A DNA stretch of 64,000 nucleotides from NCBI RefSeq assembly GCF_029945895.1, contig NZ_JAQSDL010000097.1, positions 69,377 to 133,376 on the forward strand. Direction: 5' to 3'. Positions 52,857 through 62,628 of this stretch are shown here, in pieces; the stretch's first letter is position 1; the number at the start of each line of letters is the position of its first letter. Both the position numbers and the translations under genes were made by a program. The notes under the pieces are model-generated. The model ran no database searches. It was not told the origin of the DNA and saw only the letters and a list, made by a program, of their open reading frames with translations. The stretch comes from Polaromonas sp. GTDB taxonomy: Bacteria > Pseudomonadota > Gammaproteobacteria > Burkholderiales > Burkholderiaceae_C.

Positions 52857-54191
52857 TCAGGACTGGCAGTCTGCGCCCGAACGACGAGTCAGTTTCTTCT
52901 CGGCAGCGTACTTGTCAGCAGTCGCCTTGATCATCGGTTTAAGAATCTGATCGTCCGCTTCCATCCAGTCGGAAGAGGCCGTCCACTTTGTGCCGTTCCA
53001 TGAGTGAGCACGTGCCCACGAAGACCCCATGTGGTCGACGCACGACGTGGACAAGGGTCGCATCACACCCGAAAAGCCCATTGCGTCGAGCTTCTTCTGG
53101 TCGAGTGCGAGGTTCTCCAGGCCCCAGCGCACCTGTTCACCGGTCATCCACTTGCCTTTGCCGAAGCGCTCCTGCGCGCGACGAACACCTTCGATGCCCA
53201 ACATGGCGGACACGAGACCCCGCATGTAGAGTACCTGACCGACTTCTTCCTTCGCGCCCGTCCCTTCACCCTTGGCGTGCAATTGAGCCAAGATGTCCTT
53301 CACCACTTTCGCCTCAGGCGCGGCCCCGGTGGGTTGCAGCACCACAGCGCTGTAACCAATCGCGGCATCGCCCACATCTTTTACATCAGGGTCCCCGCCT
53401 GAAGCCCATTGCCCGATGATTTTGCTGGCCGGAAAGCCGGTGGCCCGTGCCTCTTTGAGTGCGGTGGGATTCATGACGCCCCAGCCCCACAACAAGACGT
53501 AGTCGGGGGGGCTTCGGCGCACTTGCAGCCATGCCGACTTTTGCTCTACACCCGGATGGGTGACCGGAATCGTTGCAAGATCAAAGCCGTGCATCCTGGC
53601 GCGCTCCTGCAATACCGGAATTGCTTCCTTTCCATAGGGGCTATCGTGGTAAACCAACGTTAGTTTCTTTCCCTTCAGTTTGTCGAAGCCGCCTTCCTTC
53701 TTGGCGATGTATTGGATTTGAAGGTCCGCAGAGGCCCAATGCACACCAGTGAGTGGGAAATTCCACTTGAATACACCACCGTCTGCACTTTCGCTGCGAC
53801 CGTACCCAGCGGTAATAAGAGGAATCTTGTCCTCAGGCGCCTTTTCAGTCAGCGCGAAGGTGACTCCCGTCGACAGCGGCTGGAACACCGTTGCGCCCCC
53901 GTTCTTGCCCTTGAGCCGCTCGTAGCATTCCACACCACGGGCCGTGTCATAGCCAGTCTCGCACTCTTCAAACGAGAGCTTGACGCTGTTGATGCCTCCT
54001 TGCTTGTTGACTAGCTTGAGGTAATCAACGTAGCCATTTGCCCACGGAGTGCCGTTGGCCGAGTACGCGCCCGTGCGGTAAACCAGCACGGGGAAGAACT
54101 GCTCCTTGGCCTGAGCAAATGCACTGGTCGATACGCCCGACGCGCCAGCAGCCACCACGGCCGCTGCCAGAATCAATTGACGAACTTTCAT
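52857..54191 (-). CDS. HAAT importer periplasmic substrate-binding protein
   Basis: 444-residue binding protein. AAGGAG before the ATG; clear Sec signal MKVRQLILAAAVVAAGASG with cleavage near AFA-QAKEQ (about residue 26). Core: NGYVDYLKLVNKQGGINSVKLSFEECETGYDTARGVECYERL and DSPYGKEAIPVLQERARMHGF. Slightly longer than usual. It defines the cargo of the mutase operon's importer; similar in style to the protein at 31390. Ligand unknown, probably the acid that the ligase at 57148 activates. Confidence 0.92.
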   Translation of the reverse strand: MKVRQLILAAAVVAAGASGVSTSAFAQAKEQFFPVLVYRTGAYSANGTPWANGYVDYLKLVNKQGGINSVKLSFEECETGYDTARGVECYERLKGKNGGATVFQPLSTGVTFALTEKAPEDKIPLITAGYGRSESADGGVFKWNFPLTGVHWASADLQIQYIAKKEGGFDKLKGKKLTLVYHDSPYGKEAIPVLQERARMHGFDLATIPVTHPGVEQKSAWLQVRRSPPDYVLLWGWGVMNPTALKEARATGFPASKIIGQWASGGDPDVKDVGDAAIGYSAVVLQPTGAAPEAKVVKDILAQLHAKGEGTGAKEEVGQVLYMRGLVSAMLGIEGVRRAQERFGKGKWMTGEQVRWGLENLALDQKKLDAMGFSGVMRPLSTSCVDHMGSSWARAHSWNGTKWTASSDWMEADDQILKPMIKATADKYAAEKKLTRRSGADCQS

Positions 54192-54253
54192 TGTTGTCTC
54201 CTTAAAAATAATAAATACAAACCACCCGAAAAAAACTCAAACCTTGATGCGGC

Positions 54254-55330
54254 TCAATGCGGAAATGGCCACAGCCGCAATTTCTGTTTGCCCGTGGACC
54301 AGAGCTTGGCCAGGCCGTGTGGTTCCACAATCAGGAACCACACAATCAGGCCGCCAAAAATCATCAGCTCCGCGTGTGAAATGCCGACGGTGGAAATTTC
54401 GATGCCAAACGTGTCGAGCAGCACCGGTAAAAACCGGTTCAGGGCGATTGGCAGTATCACGATGAACGCCGCACCAAAGAAGCTGCCCATGATGGAACCC
54501 AGGCCGCCAATGATCACCATGAACAGCAGCCGGAATGACTGGTCTACCGAGAACGCGGCCGGCTCCCACGCACCCAGGTAGATGAAGGCCCACAAGGCGC
54601 CGGCCACCCCGATGATGAAGGAGCTGACGGCAAAGGCGCTGAGCTTGGCGTACATCGGGCGAATGCCGATCACGGCGGCGGCGACGTCCATGTCGCGGAT
54701 GGCCATCCACTCGCGACCGATGGCACCGCGCACCAGGTTCTTGGCCAGCAGCGCCACCACGACCAAGATGCCCAGGCAGAAGAGGTACTTGCTCAGCGCG
54801 CTGCCAATGGGCATGCCCAGCACCTGCAGGTTGGACACCGATACCGAGCCCGAGGGCGAGTCGTTGGTGAACCACCTGATGCGCAGGAACATCCAGTCGC
54901 TGAAGAACTGCGCGGCCAGCGTGGCCACCGCCAGGTACAGCCCCTTCACGCGCAGGCTCGGCAGACCGAACAGGATGCCGAAGAACGTGGCGCAGAGCCC
55001 GCCCAGAATCAGCGCCGGAATCAGCGGCATGCCGGGGATGCGCACGAAGAAGTTGTAGGCGCCATAGGCACCCACGGCCATGAAGGCACCCGAGCCCAGC
55101 GAAATCTGGCCACAGTAACCCACCAGAATGTTCACCCCGATCGCCGCCAGTGAAAAGATCAGGAAGGGAATCAGGATGGCGCGGAACAGGTAGTCGCTGG
55201 CGAACATCGGCACGGCCACAAAGACGACGGCCAGCATCAGCGCGACGGCGATGCGATCCTGGGAGATCGGGAATATCTGCTGGTCGGCCCGGTAGCTGGT
55301 CTTGAATTGACCGTTTTCTCTGTAAAACAT
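54254..55330 (-). CDS. HAAT ABC importer permease (LivM type)
   Basis: 358-residue inner-membrane permease. LivM features: GVNILVGYCGQISLGSGAFMAVGAYGAY, LRVKGLYLAVATLAAQFFSDW, RGAIGREWMAIRDMDVAAAVIG and GGLGSIMGSFFGAAFIV. The soluble N-terminus (MFYRENGQFKTSY) parallels that of 29336, grouping importers one and three. Partner of the LivH-type gene upstream, 69 bases away. Confidence 0.93.
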   Translation of the reverse strand: MFYRENGQFKTSYRADQQIFPISQDRIAVALMLAVVFVAVPMFASDYLFRAILIPFLIFSLAAIGVNILVGYCGQISLGSGAFMAVGAYGAYNFFVRIPGMPLIPALILGGLCATFFGILFGLPSLRVKGLYLAVATLAAQFFSDWMFLRIRWFTNDSPSGSVSVSNLQVLGMPIGSALSKYLFCLGILVVVALLAKNLVRGAIGREWMAIRDMDVAAAVIGIRPMYAKLSAFAVSSFIIGVAGALWAFIYLGAWEPAAFSVDQSFRLLFMVIIGGLGSIMGSFFGAAFIVILPIALNRFLPVLLDTFGIEISTVGISHAELMIFGGLIVWFLIVEPHGLAKLWSTGKQKLRLWPFPH

Positions 55331-55399
55331 AGGGGTTACTCAGTCAGTTGGGGACAGAGTTGGCTCGCTTCGCGTAGCTGCGGTCTGTTCCACAATGTT

Positions 55400-56329
55400 T
55401 CAAACTCGGTCAATAATTTTTTCGCCAAACAGCCCTTGCGGCCGGAACAGCAGGAAAACGAGGGCCAGAACATAGGCAAACCAGATTTCGATGCCGCCGC
55501 CGACGAACGGGCCGAGGTACACCTCGGAGAGTTTTTCGCCCACACCAATGATCAGGCCGCCGATGATGGCTCCCGGCACCGAGGTCAGGCCGCCCAGCAT
55601 CACGACCGGCAGCGCGCGCAACGCCACGGTCGCCAGCGAAAACTGCACACCCAGCTTGGAGCCCCAGATCATCCCGGCCACCAAAGCCACCACGCCGGCC
55701 ACGCACCACACGATCACCCAGATGCGGTTGAGCGGAATGCCGATTGACTGCGCCGCCTGGTGGTCATCCGCCACGGCACGCAGCGCGCGGCCCGTGGACG
55801 TCTTCTGGAAGAATAGGCTCAACACCACCACCAGCGCCGCCGCGATGGCGGCGGCGATCAAGTCTTCCTTGTTGACCAGGACGCCACCCTGAAACACCGA
55901 TTCCATCACGAAGACCGGTTCCTTGGGCATGCCGATGTCGATCTTGTAGATGTCACCGCCAAACAGGGTCTGGCCCAGGCCTTCCATGAAGTAGGCGATG
56001 CCCAGCGTCGCCATGAGCAGCGTCGCCCCCTCCTGGTTGACGAGATGGCGCAGCACCAGCCGCTCGATCAGCCAGGCAAGCGCGAACATGATGGCGCCGG
56101 CTATCACGAAGGAGATGATGTTGGCGACCACGGCGCTTTCGATGCCGGTCCACCTCGGAATCCACTCGGCAAAGCGAGCCATGGCCAGCGCCGCAAACAG
56201 CACCATTGCCCCCTGTGCAAAGTTGAATACGCCCGATGCCTTGAAGATCAGAACGAAGCCGAGCGCCACCAGGGAATACAGCATGCCGGCCATCAGGCCG
56301 CCAGTCAGTGTTTCGAGAAAGAATGTCAT
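55400..56329 (-). CDS. HAAT ABC importer permease (LivH type)
   Basis: 309-residue inner-membrane permease with about eight hydrophobic segments: LTGGLMAGMLYSLVALGFVLIFK, NFAQGAMVLFAALAMARF, STGRALRAVADDHQAAQSIG, and GGLTSVPGAIIGGLIIG. Normal LivH architecture. Follows the livG-type gene by 18 bases in the operon. Confidence 0.93.
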   Translation of the reverse strand: MTFFLETLTGGLMAGMLYSLVALGFVLIFKASGVFNFAQGAMVLFAALAMARFAEWIPRWTGIESAVVANIISFVIAGAIMFALAWLIERLVLRHLVNQEGATLLMATLGIAYFMEGLGQTLFGGDIYKIDIGMPKEPVFVMESVFQGGVLVNKEDLIAAAIAAALVVVLSLFFQKTSTGRALRAVADDHQAAQSIGIPLNRIWVIVWCVAGVVALVAGMIWGSKLGVQFSLATVALRALPVVMLGGLTSVPGAIIGGLIIGVGEKLSEVYLGPFVGGGIEIWFAYVLALVFLLFRPQGLFGEKIIDRV

Positions 56330-56347
56330 TTTTTTGTCTCCCGACGC

Positions 56348-57130
56348 TCAATGGTTGGTACCCAGATAGGCGCTGATCACTTCGTCGTTGTTGCGTACTT
56401 CATCCGGCGTGCCGTCGCCGATCTTCTTGCCGTAGTCGAGCACCACAACACGATCTGAAATGTCCATCACCACCCCCATATCGTGCTCAATCAGCACGAT
56501 GGTGGTGCCGAACTCTTCGTTCACATCCAGCACAAAACGACACATGTCCTGCTTTTCTTCCACGTTCATGCCAGCCATCGGTTCGTCCAGCAGCAGCACC
56601 TGTGGCTCCATGGCCAGGGCGCGGCCCAGGTCGACGCGCTTCTGCAGGCCGTAGGGCAACTGGCCGACCGGGGTCTTGCGGTAGGCCTGAATTTCCAGAA
56701 AATCGATGATGTGCTCAACCGCTTCGCGGTGCATTTCTTCTTCGCGCTGGGCCGGTCCGATGCGCAGCGCCTGCCACAGCAGATTACTTTTGATCTTGAG
56801 ATTGCGCCCGGTCATGATGTTGTCAATCACGCTCATGCCCTTGAACAGCGCCAGGTTCTGGAAGGTGCGCCCGATGCCCATCACGGCCACCTGGTGGCTG
56901 TCCATGTGGCTGAAGGTTTTGCCGCGAAAGGTGATGGAGCCTTGCTGCGGTGTGTAGACACCGTTGATGCAATTCAGCATGGAGCTTTTTCCGGCGCCGT
57001 TGGGACCGATGATGGCACGCACCTCGTGCTCGCGCACATTGAATGAAATGTCGGTCAGCGCCTTGACGCCGCCGAAGCTGAGGGAGATATTCTTGACGTC
57101 AAGAATGACATCACCGATGTTTTTTCTCAT
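56348..57130 (-). CDS. HAAT ABC importer ATP-binding protein (LivG type)
   Basis: 260-residue ATPase. Walker A GPNGAGKSS near residue 42, TFQNLALFKGMSVIDNIMTG, signature LPYGLQKRVDLGRAL, Walker B LLLDEPMAGMNVEEK. Follows the ligase gene by 17 bases. With the permeases and LivF it forms the energy unit of the third importer. Confidence 0.93.
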   Translation of the reverse strand: MRKNIGDVILDVKNISLSFGGVKALTDISFNVREHEVRAIIGPNGAGKSSMLNCINGVYTPQQGSITFRGKTFSHMDSHQVAVMGIGRTFQNLALFKGMSVIDNIMTGRNLKIKSNLLWQALRIGPAQREEEMHREAVEHIIDFLEIQAYRKTPVGQLPYGLQKRVDLGRALAMEPQVLLLDEPMAGMNVEEKQDMCRFVLDVNEEFGTTIVLIEHDMGVVMDISDRVVVLDYGKKIGDGTPDEVRNNDEVISAYLGTNH

Positions 57131-57147
57131 GATACTTACGTCATTTC

Positions 57148-59118
57148 TCAGGCGGCTGCTTTCACAGGGGCAAAGGTCTTGGCATCGGAAATCTTCAGGG
57201 TCGCGCTCACGCTGCCGGAGCGTCCGTCCTCGAACTTCACCACGGTCTCGATGAACTGCTCGATCTTGCCGCCATAGAGTGCATCGACCAGCGGCTGGTA
57301 TTTCTCGGCGATGAAGCCGCGCCGTACCTTGTTGGTGCGCGTGAGTTCGCCGTCGTCGGCATCGAGTTCTTTGTGCAGCACCAGGAAGCGGCTGATCTGG
57401 CTGCCGGCCAGCAGCGCATCGCGGCTGAGGTCGGCGTTGACCTTTTCCACGCAGTCCTGGATGAGCTGGTACACCTCGGGCTTCTGCGCCAGATCGGTGT
57501 AGCCGGCGTAAGGCAGGTTGCGGCGCTCGGCCCAGTTGCCCACGGCGTCGAAGTCAATGTTGATCATCACGCAGACCTTCTCGCGCTGGTCGCCGTAGGC
57601 GACGGCCTCCTTGATATGCCGGAAGAACTTGAGCTTATTCTCCACGTACTTGGGCGCGAACATGGCCGCATCAAAGGCGCCGCCCTTGATGCGGCCGACG
57701 TCTTTGACGCGGTCGATGATCTTGAGGTGACCGTGCGCGTCGATGAAGCCAGCGTCGCTGGTGTGATACCAGCCGTCGGCGGTCAGCACCTCGGCCGTGG
57801 CTGCGGGGTTCTTGTAGTATTCCTTGAGCAGGCCGGGCGACTTGACGAGAATCTCGCCGTTGTCGGCCACCTTGATCTCCACGCCTTTGCAGGGAATGCC
57901 TACCGTGTCGGCGCGCGCCTCATGGTCAGGCTGCAGGCAGACGAACACAGCGGTCTCGGTGGAACCGTAGAGTTGCTTGAGGTTGATGCCGATGGAGCGG
58001 TAGAAGCTGAACAGGTCCGGGCCGATGGCCTCGCCGGCCGTGTAGGCCACGCGCACGCGACTCATGCCAAGGTTGTTGCGCAAGGGGCCATAGACCAGCA
58101 AGTTGCCCAGGGCATAAAGAGCAGTGTTGAGCAGGCCGATGGATTGGCCGCTCATGCGCGCCGGGCCGACGCGACGCGCCAGATCCATGAAGTAATCGAA
58201 CATACGGCGCTTCGGGCGGGAAGCATCTTCCATGCGGATCATCACGCTGGTCAGCAGCCCCTCGAACACGCGCGGCGGCGCGAAGTAGTAGGTAGGCCCC
58301 ACTTCCTTGAGATCGATCATGACCGTGCTGGACGATTCCGGGCAATTGACCACATAGCCGCAAACCAGCCACTGCGCATAGCTGAAGATGTTCTGGCCGA
58401 TCCAAGCTGGCGGCAAATAGGCCAGCACTTCTTCCGAATCGCGAAGGTGGTCGAACTCGGCGCCGGCCTGAGCTCGGTTGATTAGCGTGTCATGGGTATG
58501 CACCACGCCCTTGGGGTTGCCGGTGGTGCCCGAGGTGAAGAACATGGCAGCCACATCGCCGGGCTGCACTTTCTCCATCTCCTGGCGGAAAAAGTCCGGG
58601 TGCTGCTGCGCAAACACCTTGCCTGCCGCAAGCAGTTCATCCAGCGAGCCCAGGCCGTTCTCGACGTAATTGCGCAGACCGCGCGGATCGTCGTACCAGA
58701 TGTGCGTGAACTGGGGGCACTGCTCGCGCACCTCCAGCATCTTGTCAACCTGTTCCTGGTCCTCCACCAGGGCAAAGCGCACCTCGGCGTTGGTAATGGG
58801 GAACAGGCACTCGGCCGCCACCGCGTCCTGATACAGCGGCACGGGCACCGCGCCCAGCGATTGCGCTGCCAGCATGGTGGCGTTCAGGCGCGGGCGGTTG
58901 GCGCCAATGATGATCATGTGTTCGCCGCGCTGCAGGCCAGCCTGGTGCAGGCCGCAGGCCATGTGCTCCACAAGTTGCGCCATGTCGGCCCAACTGTGGG
59001 CTTGCCAAATGCCATATTCTTTTTCACGCATCGCGGGCGCGCTGGCGCGCTCAGCGGCTTGTTTAAGCAGCAGGCGCGGGAAGGTCGTTTGCATGAAGGT
59101 TTCTTGTCCAAAAGTCAT
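57148..59118 (-). CDS. Long-chain-type acyl-CoA ligase (AMP-forming)
   Basis: 656-residue FadD/FAA-type ligase. ATG at 59118 has GGAG ten bases upstream; ATG at 59094 (MQTTFPRLLL) is an alternative and closer to the usual start. Phosphate loop FFTSGTTGNPKGVVHTH, LYGSTET A5 motif, YHTSDAGFIDAHGHLKI, C-terminal TRTNKVRRGFI. It activates the acid imported by the third transporter and so should supply the CoA ester to the mutase encoded upstream in the same operon. Substrate unknown. Confidence 0.93.
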   Translation of the reverse strand: MTFGQETFMQTTFPRLLLKQAAERASAPAMREKEYGIWQAHSWADMAQLVEHMACGLHQAGLQRGEHMIIIGANRPRLNATMLAAQSLGAVPVPLYQDAVAAECLFPITNAEVRFALVEDQEQVDKMLEVREQCPQFTHIWYDDPRGLRNYVENGLGSLDELLAAGKVFAQQHPDFFRQEMEKVQPGDVAAMFFTSGTTGNPKGVVHTHDTLINRAQAGAEFDHLRDSEEVLAYLPPAWIGQNIFSYAQWLVCGYVVNCPESSSTVMIDLKEVGPTYYFAPPRVFEGLLTSVMIRMEDASRPKRRMFDYFMDLARRVGPARMSGQSIGLLNTALYALGNLLVYGPLRNNLGMSRVRVAYTAGEAIGPDLFSFYRSIGINLKQLYGSTETAVFVCLQPDHEARADTVGIPCKGVEIKVADNGEILVKSPGLLKEYYKNPAATAEVLTADGWYHTSDAGFIDAHGHLKIIDRVKDVGRIKGGAFDAAMFAPKYVENKLKFFRHIKEAVAYGDQREKVCVMINIDFDAVGNWAERRNLPYAGYTDLAQKPEVYQLIQDCVEKVNADLSRDALLAGSQISRFLVLHKELDADDGELTRTNKVRRGFIAEKYQPLVDALYGGKIEQFIETVVKFEDGRSGSVSATLKISDAKTFAPVKAAA

Positions 59119-59144
59119 TATCAAGCGTCTCCACCATGCCGTCT

Positions 59145-60491
59145 TCAGTCCTTGGCGGTTCGATAAACATCGGGAACGGGCGCGCCGTTCGCCAGACCAT
59201 TTGTCACGGACCCGGTCTGGCGTTTTGCCTGGGGCTCCTGCCTGATGTAGACCGTCCCGGTAAAGTTGGACACGGGAGTCTCCTCCCCGTCAGCCTCCAC
59301 TCGCGCAACGTCGACTCTGTACATGCCGATTCGATGACTGCGCATAAGCTCGGTTGCCCGGGCAACAAGGTTCTCGCCAACCCCTATCCCGACCTGGAAC
59401 GTAACGTGGGCGTCGATGCCCATCGCCAATGCACCGTGTGAATTGGAGGCCAGGCCGAATGCGCTGTCGGCCAGGGAAAAAATCGCGCCGCCATGACAAC
59501 CACCGTTGAAGTTCATATGCCGGGCATCAACGGTCATGCGCACCACTGCGCGCCCTGGCCCGCCTTCGGTCACGGAAATTCCCAACGTTGCACAAAGCCC
59601 ATCGCGTTGTGCCAAAGACGACAGGTGCGCCAACCAAGGCCCGGCATCGGGTATCGGTCCATCGGAGGAGTCCGACATCTGCGCAGCGGTGCTGGCATTT
59701 GCCGCGAGCCGACGACCGGTACCGGCTGCGGCCGCATGTTCTTCGATCGCCGCAACGAGCTCGGAAACGCCCTTGGACTGCGCTCCGCTCACGACCATCA
59801 CCCTGGGTGTCCATGCGCCGTTCTTGACCGCTCGGCGCAGCGTCAGCATCTCTCGCATGTCGCGGGCCGTCTCTTCGGCCAGCGGCAGGTCGCCCTTGCT
59901 GACCGCGAGCAAATCTGCAATCTCGAGGATGCCCGCCTTGATGGCCTGCACGTCATCCCCCAAGCCCGGAGGACAAACCACTACGCGGGTGTCCGCCAGT
60001 GACGTAATGGCAGTTTCAGACTGACCGGCGCCAACGGTCTCCACGATCACTCGGTCAAACCCGGCCGCATCAAAGCAGTCGACCGCAGCACGCGCCGTGC
60101 CGGACAGACCGCCCAGTTGACCGCGGGCTGAAAGCGAGCGTATGAAGCAGTTCGGATGCGCACCATATTCACTCATCCGGATTCGGTCGCCCAGCACAGC
60201 GCCACCGCTGACCGGACTCGATGGGTCGACAGCAACCACTGCCACCCTCAGGTTTCGGGCGAGCCAAATACCCATCATGGCGTTGACAAGGGTAGATTTG
60301 CCGCCGCCCGGAACGCCTGTGACTCCGACCACGAGCGCACGACCAGCATGCGCGGACAAGAGCTCAGCGGCCTCCTGGCTACCCGGCACGCCATCGTCCA
60401 GGCATGTCAACATGCGGGCAATCACCCGGCGATCACCCGCCAGCACATGGGCGAGCATGGATCGGCGGCTGGTATCTGACGACAGCATCAT
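59145..60491 (-). CDS. MeaB-type G-protein chaperone fused to PaaI-type thioesterase
   Basis: 448-residue fusion. Residues 1-265 are a MeaB/ArgK GTPase that protects and reloads B12-dependent acyl-CoA mutases: Walker A GVPGGGKS (59-66), [32 protein letters not shown], but the base-specificity motif usually NKxD reads SKGD (198-201). Residues 295-420 are a PaaI-type hotdog: [21 protein letters not shown] with putative catalytic Asp342. No stop or frameshift separates the parts. Start overlaps the mutase stop by four bases. The fused thioesterase may hydrolyse stray CoA esters at the mutase; I know of no described protein with this architecture. Confidence 0.9.
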   Translation of the reverse strand: MMLSSDTSRRSMLAHVLAGDRRVIARMLTCLDDGVPGSQEAAELLSAHAGRALVVGVTGVPGGGKSTLVNAMMGIWLARNLRVAVVAVDPSSPVSGGAVLGDRIRMSEYGAHPNCFIRSLSARGQLGGLSGTARAAVDCFDAAGFDRVIVETVGAGQSETAITSLADTRVVVCPPGLGDDVQAIKAGILEIADLLAVSKGDLPLAEETARDMREMLTLRRAVKNGAWTPRVMVVSGAQSKGVSELVAAIEEHAAAAGTGRRLAANASTAAQMSDSSDGPIPDAGPWLAHLSSLAQRDGLCATLGISVTEGGPGRAVVRMTVDARHMNFNGGCHGGAIFSLADSAFGLASNSHGALAMGIDAHVTFQVGIGVGENLVARATELMRSHRIGMYRVDVARVEADGEETPVSNFTGTVYIRQEPQAKRQTGSVTNGLANGAPVPDVYRTAKD

Positions 60492-62176
60492 ACGACTGCC
60501 AATGGGTGGCCAAAACCAAGATCTCGGCGCAGGCGTGCGCAGATTTCTTCATGCGTCAGCCCTGCTCGTGCGCCATCAACGACTGCACCGAATACATTGC
60601 CTGAAGAATCGTCGACAACACGGGAGATATGGTCCAGCGCTTTGTCAACGTCAGTGGCGGAGCGCCCGTTTTTCCACACCGCAAAATCGTCCAAATGCCG
60701 CTGCATGATCACCGGATCAGGACGTTCGATGAGGGGTCTGGCACTGGCGTTCTCGTCGACTTTAAACGCGTTGACACCTACGACAATCTGCTCTCCCGAC
60801 TCAATGCGCCGCTGGGCCCGCAGGGCTGACGCGCCGATCATTCGCTGGACCTGTCCAGACTCGACGGCCTTGTACATTCCACCAGCTTCATCGATCATTT
60901 TGATGATGGACCGGATCTTGTCTTCCATTTGGTCCGTCAACGCTTCTACATAAAACGATCCCCCAAGCGGATCAATCACGTCCGTCAGGTGCGACTCCTC
61001 GCGAAGGATGTTCTGGGTCGCGACGGCAATCCGCGCACCAAATTCGCTGGGACACGCCAGTGCCTCATCGTAGGCATCCGTATGCAGCGACTGGAGACCT
61101 CCAAAGATTCCGGCCATTGCCTGAACGGTGACGCGGGCAATGTTGTTGAGCGGCTGTTGCCGTGTCAGGTCAACCCCTGATGTCTGCCCGTGAAATTTGA
61201 AGCGGCAAGACCGCGGATCCTTGGCGCCGAGTCGCTCACGAGTAATCTGGGACCAAATACGTCGCCCGGCACGAAACTTGGCAACCTCCTCAAACAGGTT
61301 CAGCGAGATGTCGAAGAAGAACGTGAATCGCGGCAAGAAATCATCGGGATCCATGCCACGAGCGATGCAGTCTTCGGCGTTCTGAATAGCCGTACACAGC
61401 GTGAAGGCCATCGCCTCAGCCGGCGTCGCGCCTGCCTGCTGCATATGCTGGCCGACCACCGACATCGGATTCCAGCGGGGAACATACTGCTTGCAATACG
61501 CAATGTGATCGAGCAATACGCGGCGCGAACCACTCAGCGAAAGCCGGTAGAACATGTGATTCGCGACAAAGTGCGAGATGTAGTCACTCTGGTTGGAAGT
61601 GCCAGTGATTGATCGCCAGTCGGTACCTCGCCTTTCCGCCGCAATTAGCATGAAGGCCAAAAGAGTAAATGGCGACGGGTCATTCAATGCGCACGAGACT
61701 TCTCCGACGTCAACCCCCTGGAGGCTTCGTTGCATGTGGTCGACGTTGTTGATCACAACGCCACATGTTCCGAGAAGTTCCTTGTCGACCGTGCTCATGT
61801 CATAGCCGCGATACACCGAATTGCAGGGAATGAGTGAAACAGCCGTCGCACCGCCCTCCATCAGGCCTAGTAGCCGCGCGTTGTAGTCCGCCGGGGTACC
61901 GAGCCCGACCAGTTGGCGCTGAGTCCAGGTGCGCCCACGATACATCGTGGCATAGATGCCACGCGTGTAGTCGGGCTGGCCAGGGTAGCTCAGCGGATCA
62001 TCGCTACCGTACCGCGCCCAGTCCTGAGGGGTGTAAAGCGGCTTGACCGGAATTCCCGACACGTTTTCGAGTGGCCGCTCAGCCGGAATCGACTCGCGGT
62101 ATTCCGTTTCCCACGCGGCGTGAGAGGGTGTCGATTCAGAACTTTTGTCGCTCATTGGTTCAATTAACTTGTCCAT
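60488..62176 (-). CDS. Adenosylcobalamin-dependent acyl-CoA mutase, large subunit (divergent)
   Basis: 562-residue substrate-binding subunit of the methylmalonyl-CoA mutase superfamily, the size of HcmA/IcmA large subunits. Conserved: TWTQRQ near 84, [16 protein letters not shown] with His244, FHGQTSG (328-334), [20 protein letters not shown] (359-378), [12 protein letters not shown]. Changed at substrate contacts: Leu89 for Tyr89 of methylmalonyl-CoA mutase, Ile-Pro-Cys (116-118) for Ala-Phe-Asp, Gln243 for Tyr243, and no Arg or Gln near 205-207. Thus not a methylmalonyl-, isobutyryl- or clearly 2-hydroxyisobutyryl-CoA mutase. ATG at 62176 has AAGGA upstream; one base after the small-subunit stop. 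Substrate unknown. Confidence 0.9.
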   Translation of the reverse strand: MDKLIEPMSDKSSESTPSHAAWETEYRESIPAERPLENVSGIPVKPLYTPQDWARYGSDDPLSYPGQPDYTRGIYATMYRGRTWTQRQLVGLGTPADYNARLLGLMEGGATAVSLIPCNSVYRGYDMSTVDKELLGTCGVVINNVDHMQRSLQGVDVGEVSCALNDPSPFTLLAFMLIAAERRGTDWRSITGTSNQSDYISHFVANHMFYRLSLSGSRRVLLDHIAYCKQYVPRWNPMSVVGQHMQQAGATPAEAMAFTLCTAIQNAEDCIARGMDPDDFLPRFTFFFDISLNLFEEVAKFRAGRRIWSQITRERLGAKDPRSCRFKFHGQTSGVDLTRQQPLNNIARVTVQAMAGIFGGLQSLHTDAYDEALACPSEFGARIAVATQNILREESHLTDVIDPLGGSFYVEALTDQMEDKIRSIIKMIDEAGGMYKAVESGQVQRMIGASALRAQRRIESGEQIVVGVNAFKVDENASARPLIERPDPVIMQRHLDDFAVWKNGRSATDVDKALDHISRVVDDSSGNVFGAVVDGARAGLTHEEICARLRRDLGFGHPLAVV

Positions 62177-62177
62177 T

Positions 62178-62618
62178 TCAATTTCCTTTATCAAGCAAGG
62201 CAGCACCCTCGATTCGAGCTTCGCGTGCATAGTCGCGAATGCGGGCCGTAATTTCATCCATCGTGCTGCCGGGATGGAATACCTCCCGTACGCCACTCTC
62301 AAGCAACAGGGCTTCTTCGTTGTCCGGCACAATGCCGCCAACGACGACGCGCAAATTACCCAAACCGGCTTCCCGAAGCGCTTTCGTCAGCTTGGGGACG
62401 ATGAGATGATCGGTGGCCAGAGATGAGATGCCGATCACATCGACACCCTCCTCAAGAGCGGTTTTCACGACCGTCTCTATGCTCTGCCACGGAGGGGTAT
62501 AAATCACCTCCATTCCCGCGTCGCGGCATGCAGCAGCGACCAGGCGGCTGCCGCGGTCGTGACCATCCAATCCAATCTTCGTCACCAACACCCTGGGGTT
62601 GAAGTTTTGTAAGGTCAT
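62178..62618 (-). CDS. Adenosylcobalamin-binding small subunit of acyl-CoA mutase
   Basis: 146-residue B12-binding domain. The base-off/His-on motif DxHxxG is present as GLDGHDRGS (Asp18, His20, Gly23), followed by ISSLATDHL and the [11 protein letters not shown] motif around the corrin tail. Size and architecture match HcmB/IcmB-type small subunits. Encoded immediately before the large subunit with which it forms the mutase. It lacks any catalytic barrel of its own. Confidence 0.93.
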   Translation of the reverse strand: MTLQNFNPRVLVTKIGLDGHDRGSRLVAAACRDAGMEVIYTPPWQSIETVVKTALEEGVDVIGISSLATDHLIVPKLTKALREAGLGNLRVVVGGIVPDNEEALLLESGVREVFHPGSTMDEITARIRDYAREARIEGAALLDKGN

Positions 62619-62628
62619 TTGACTTCCT

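Noticed and set aside
53650..53666. CCAACGTTAGTTT as another CCTAAC-type operator
   Set aside because: It lies within the coding sequence of the binding protein, with one poor arm and no promoter context.
55331..55399. Imperfect inverted repeat GGGACAGA...TCTGTTCC between LivM and LivH genes
   Set aside because: Arms are short and mismatched with a long loop; not enough to call a terminator or repeat.
60488..62618. Naming the mutase methylmalonyl-CoA mutase
   Set aside because: The split subunit form and loss of Tyr89 and Arg207 equivalents argue against methylmalonyl-CoA as substrate.
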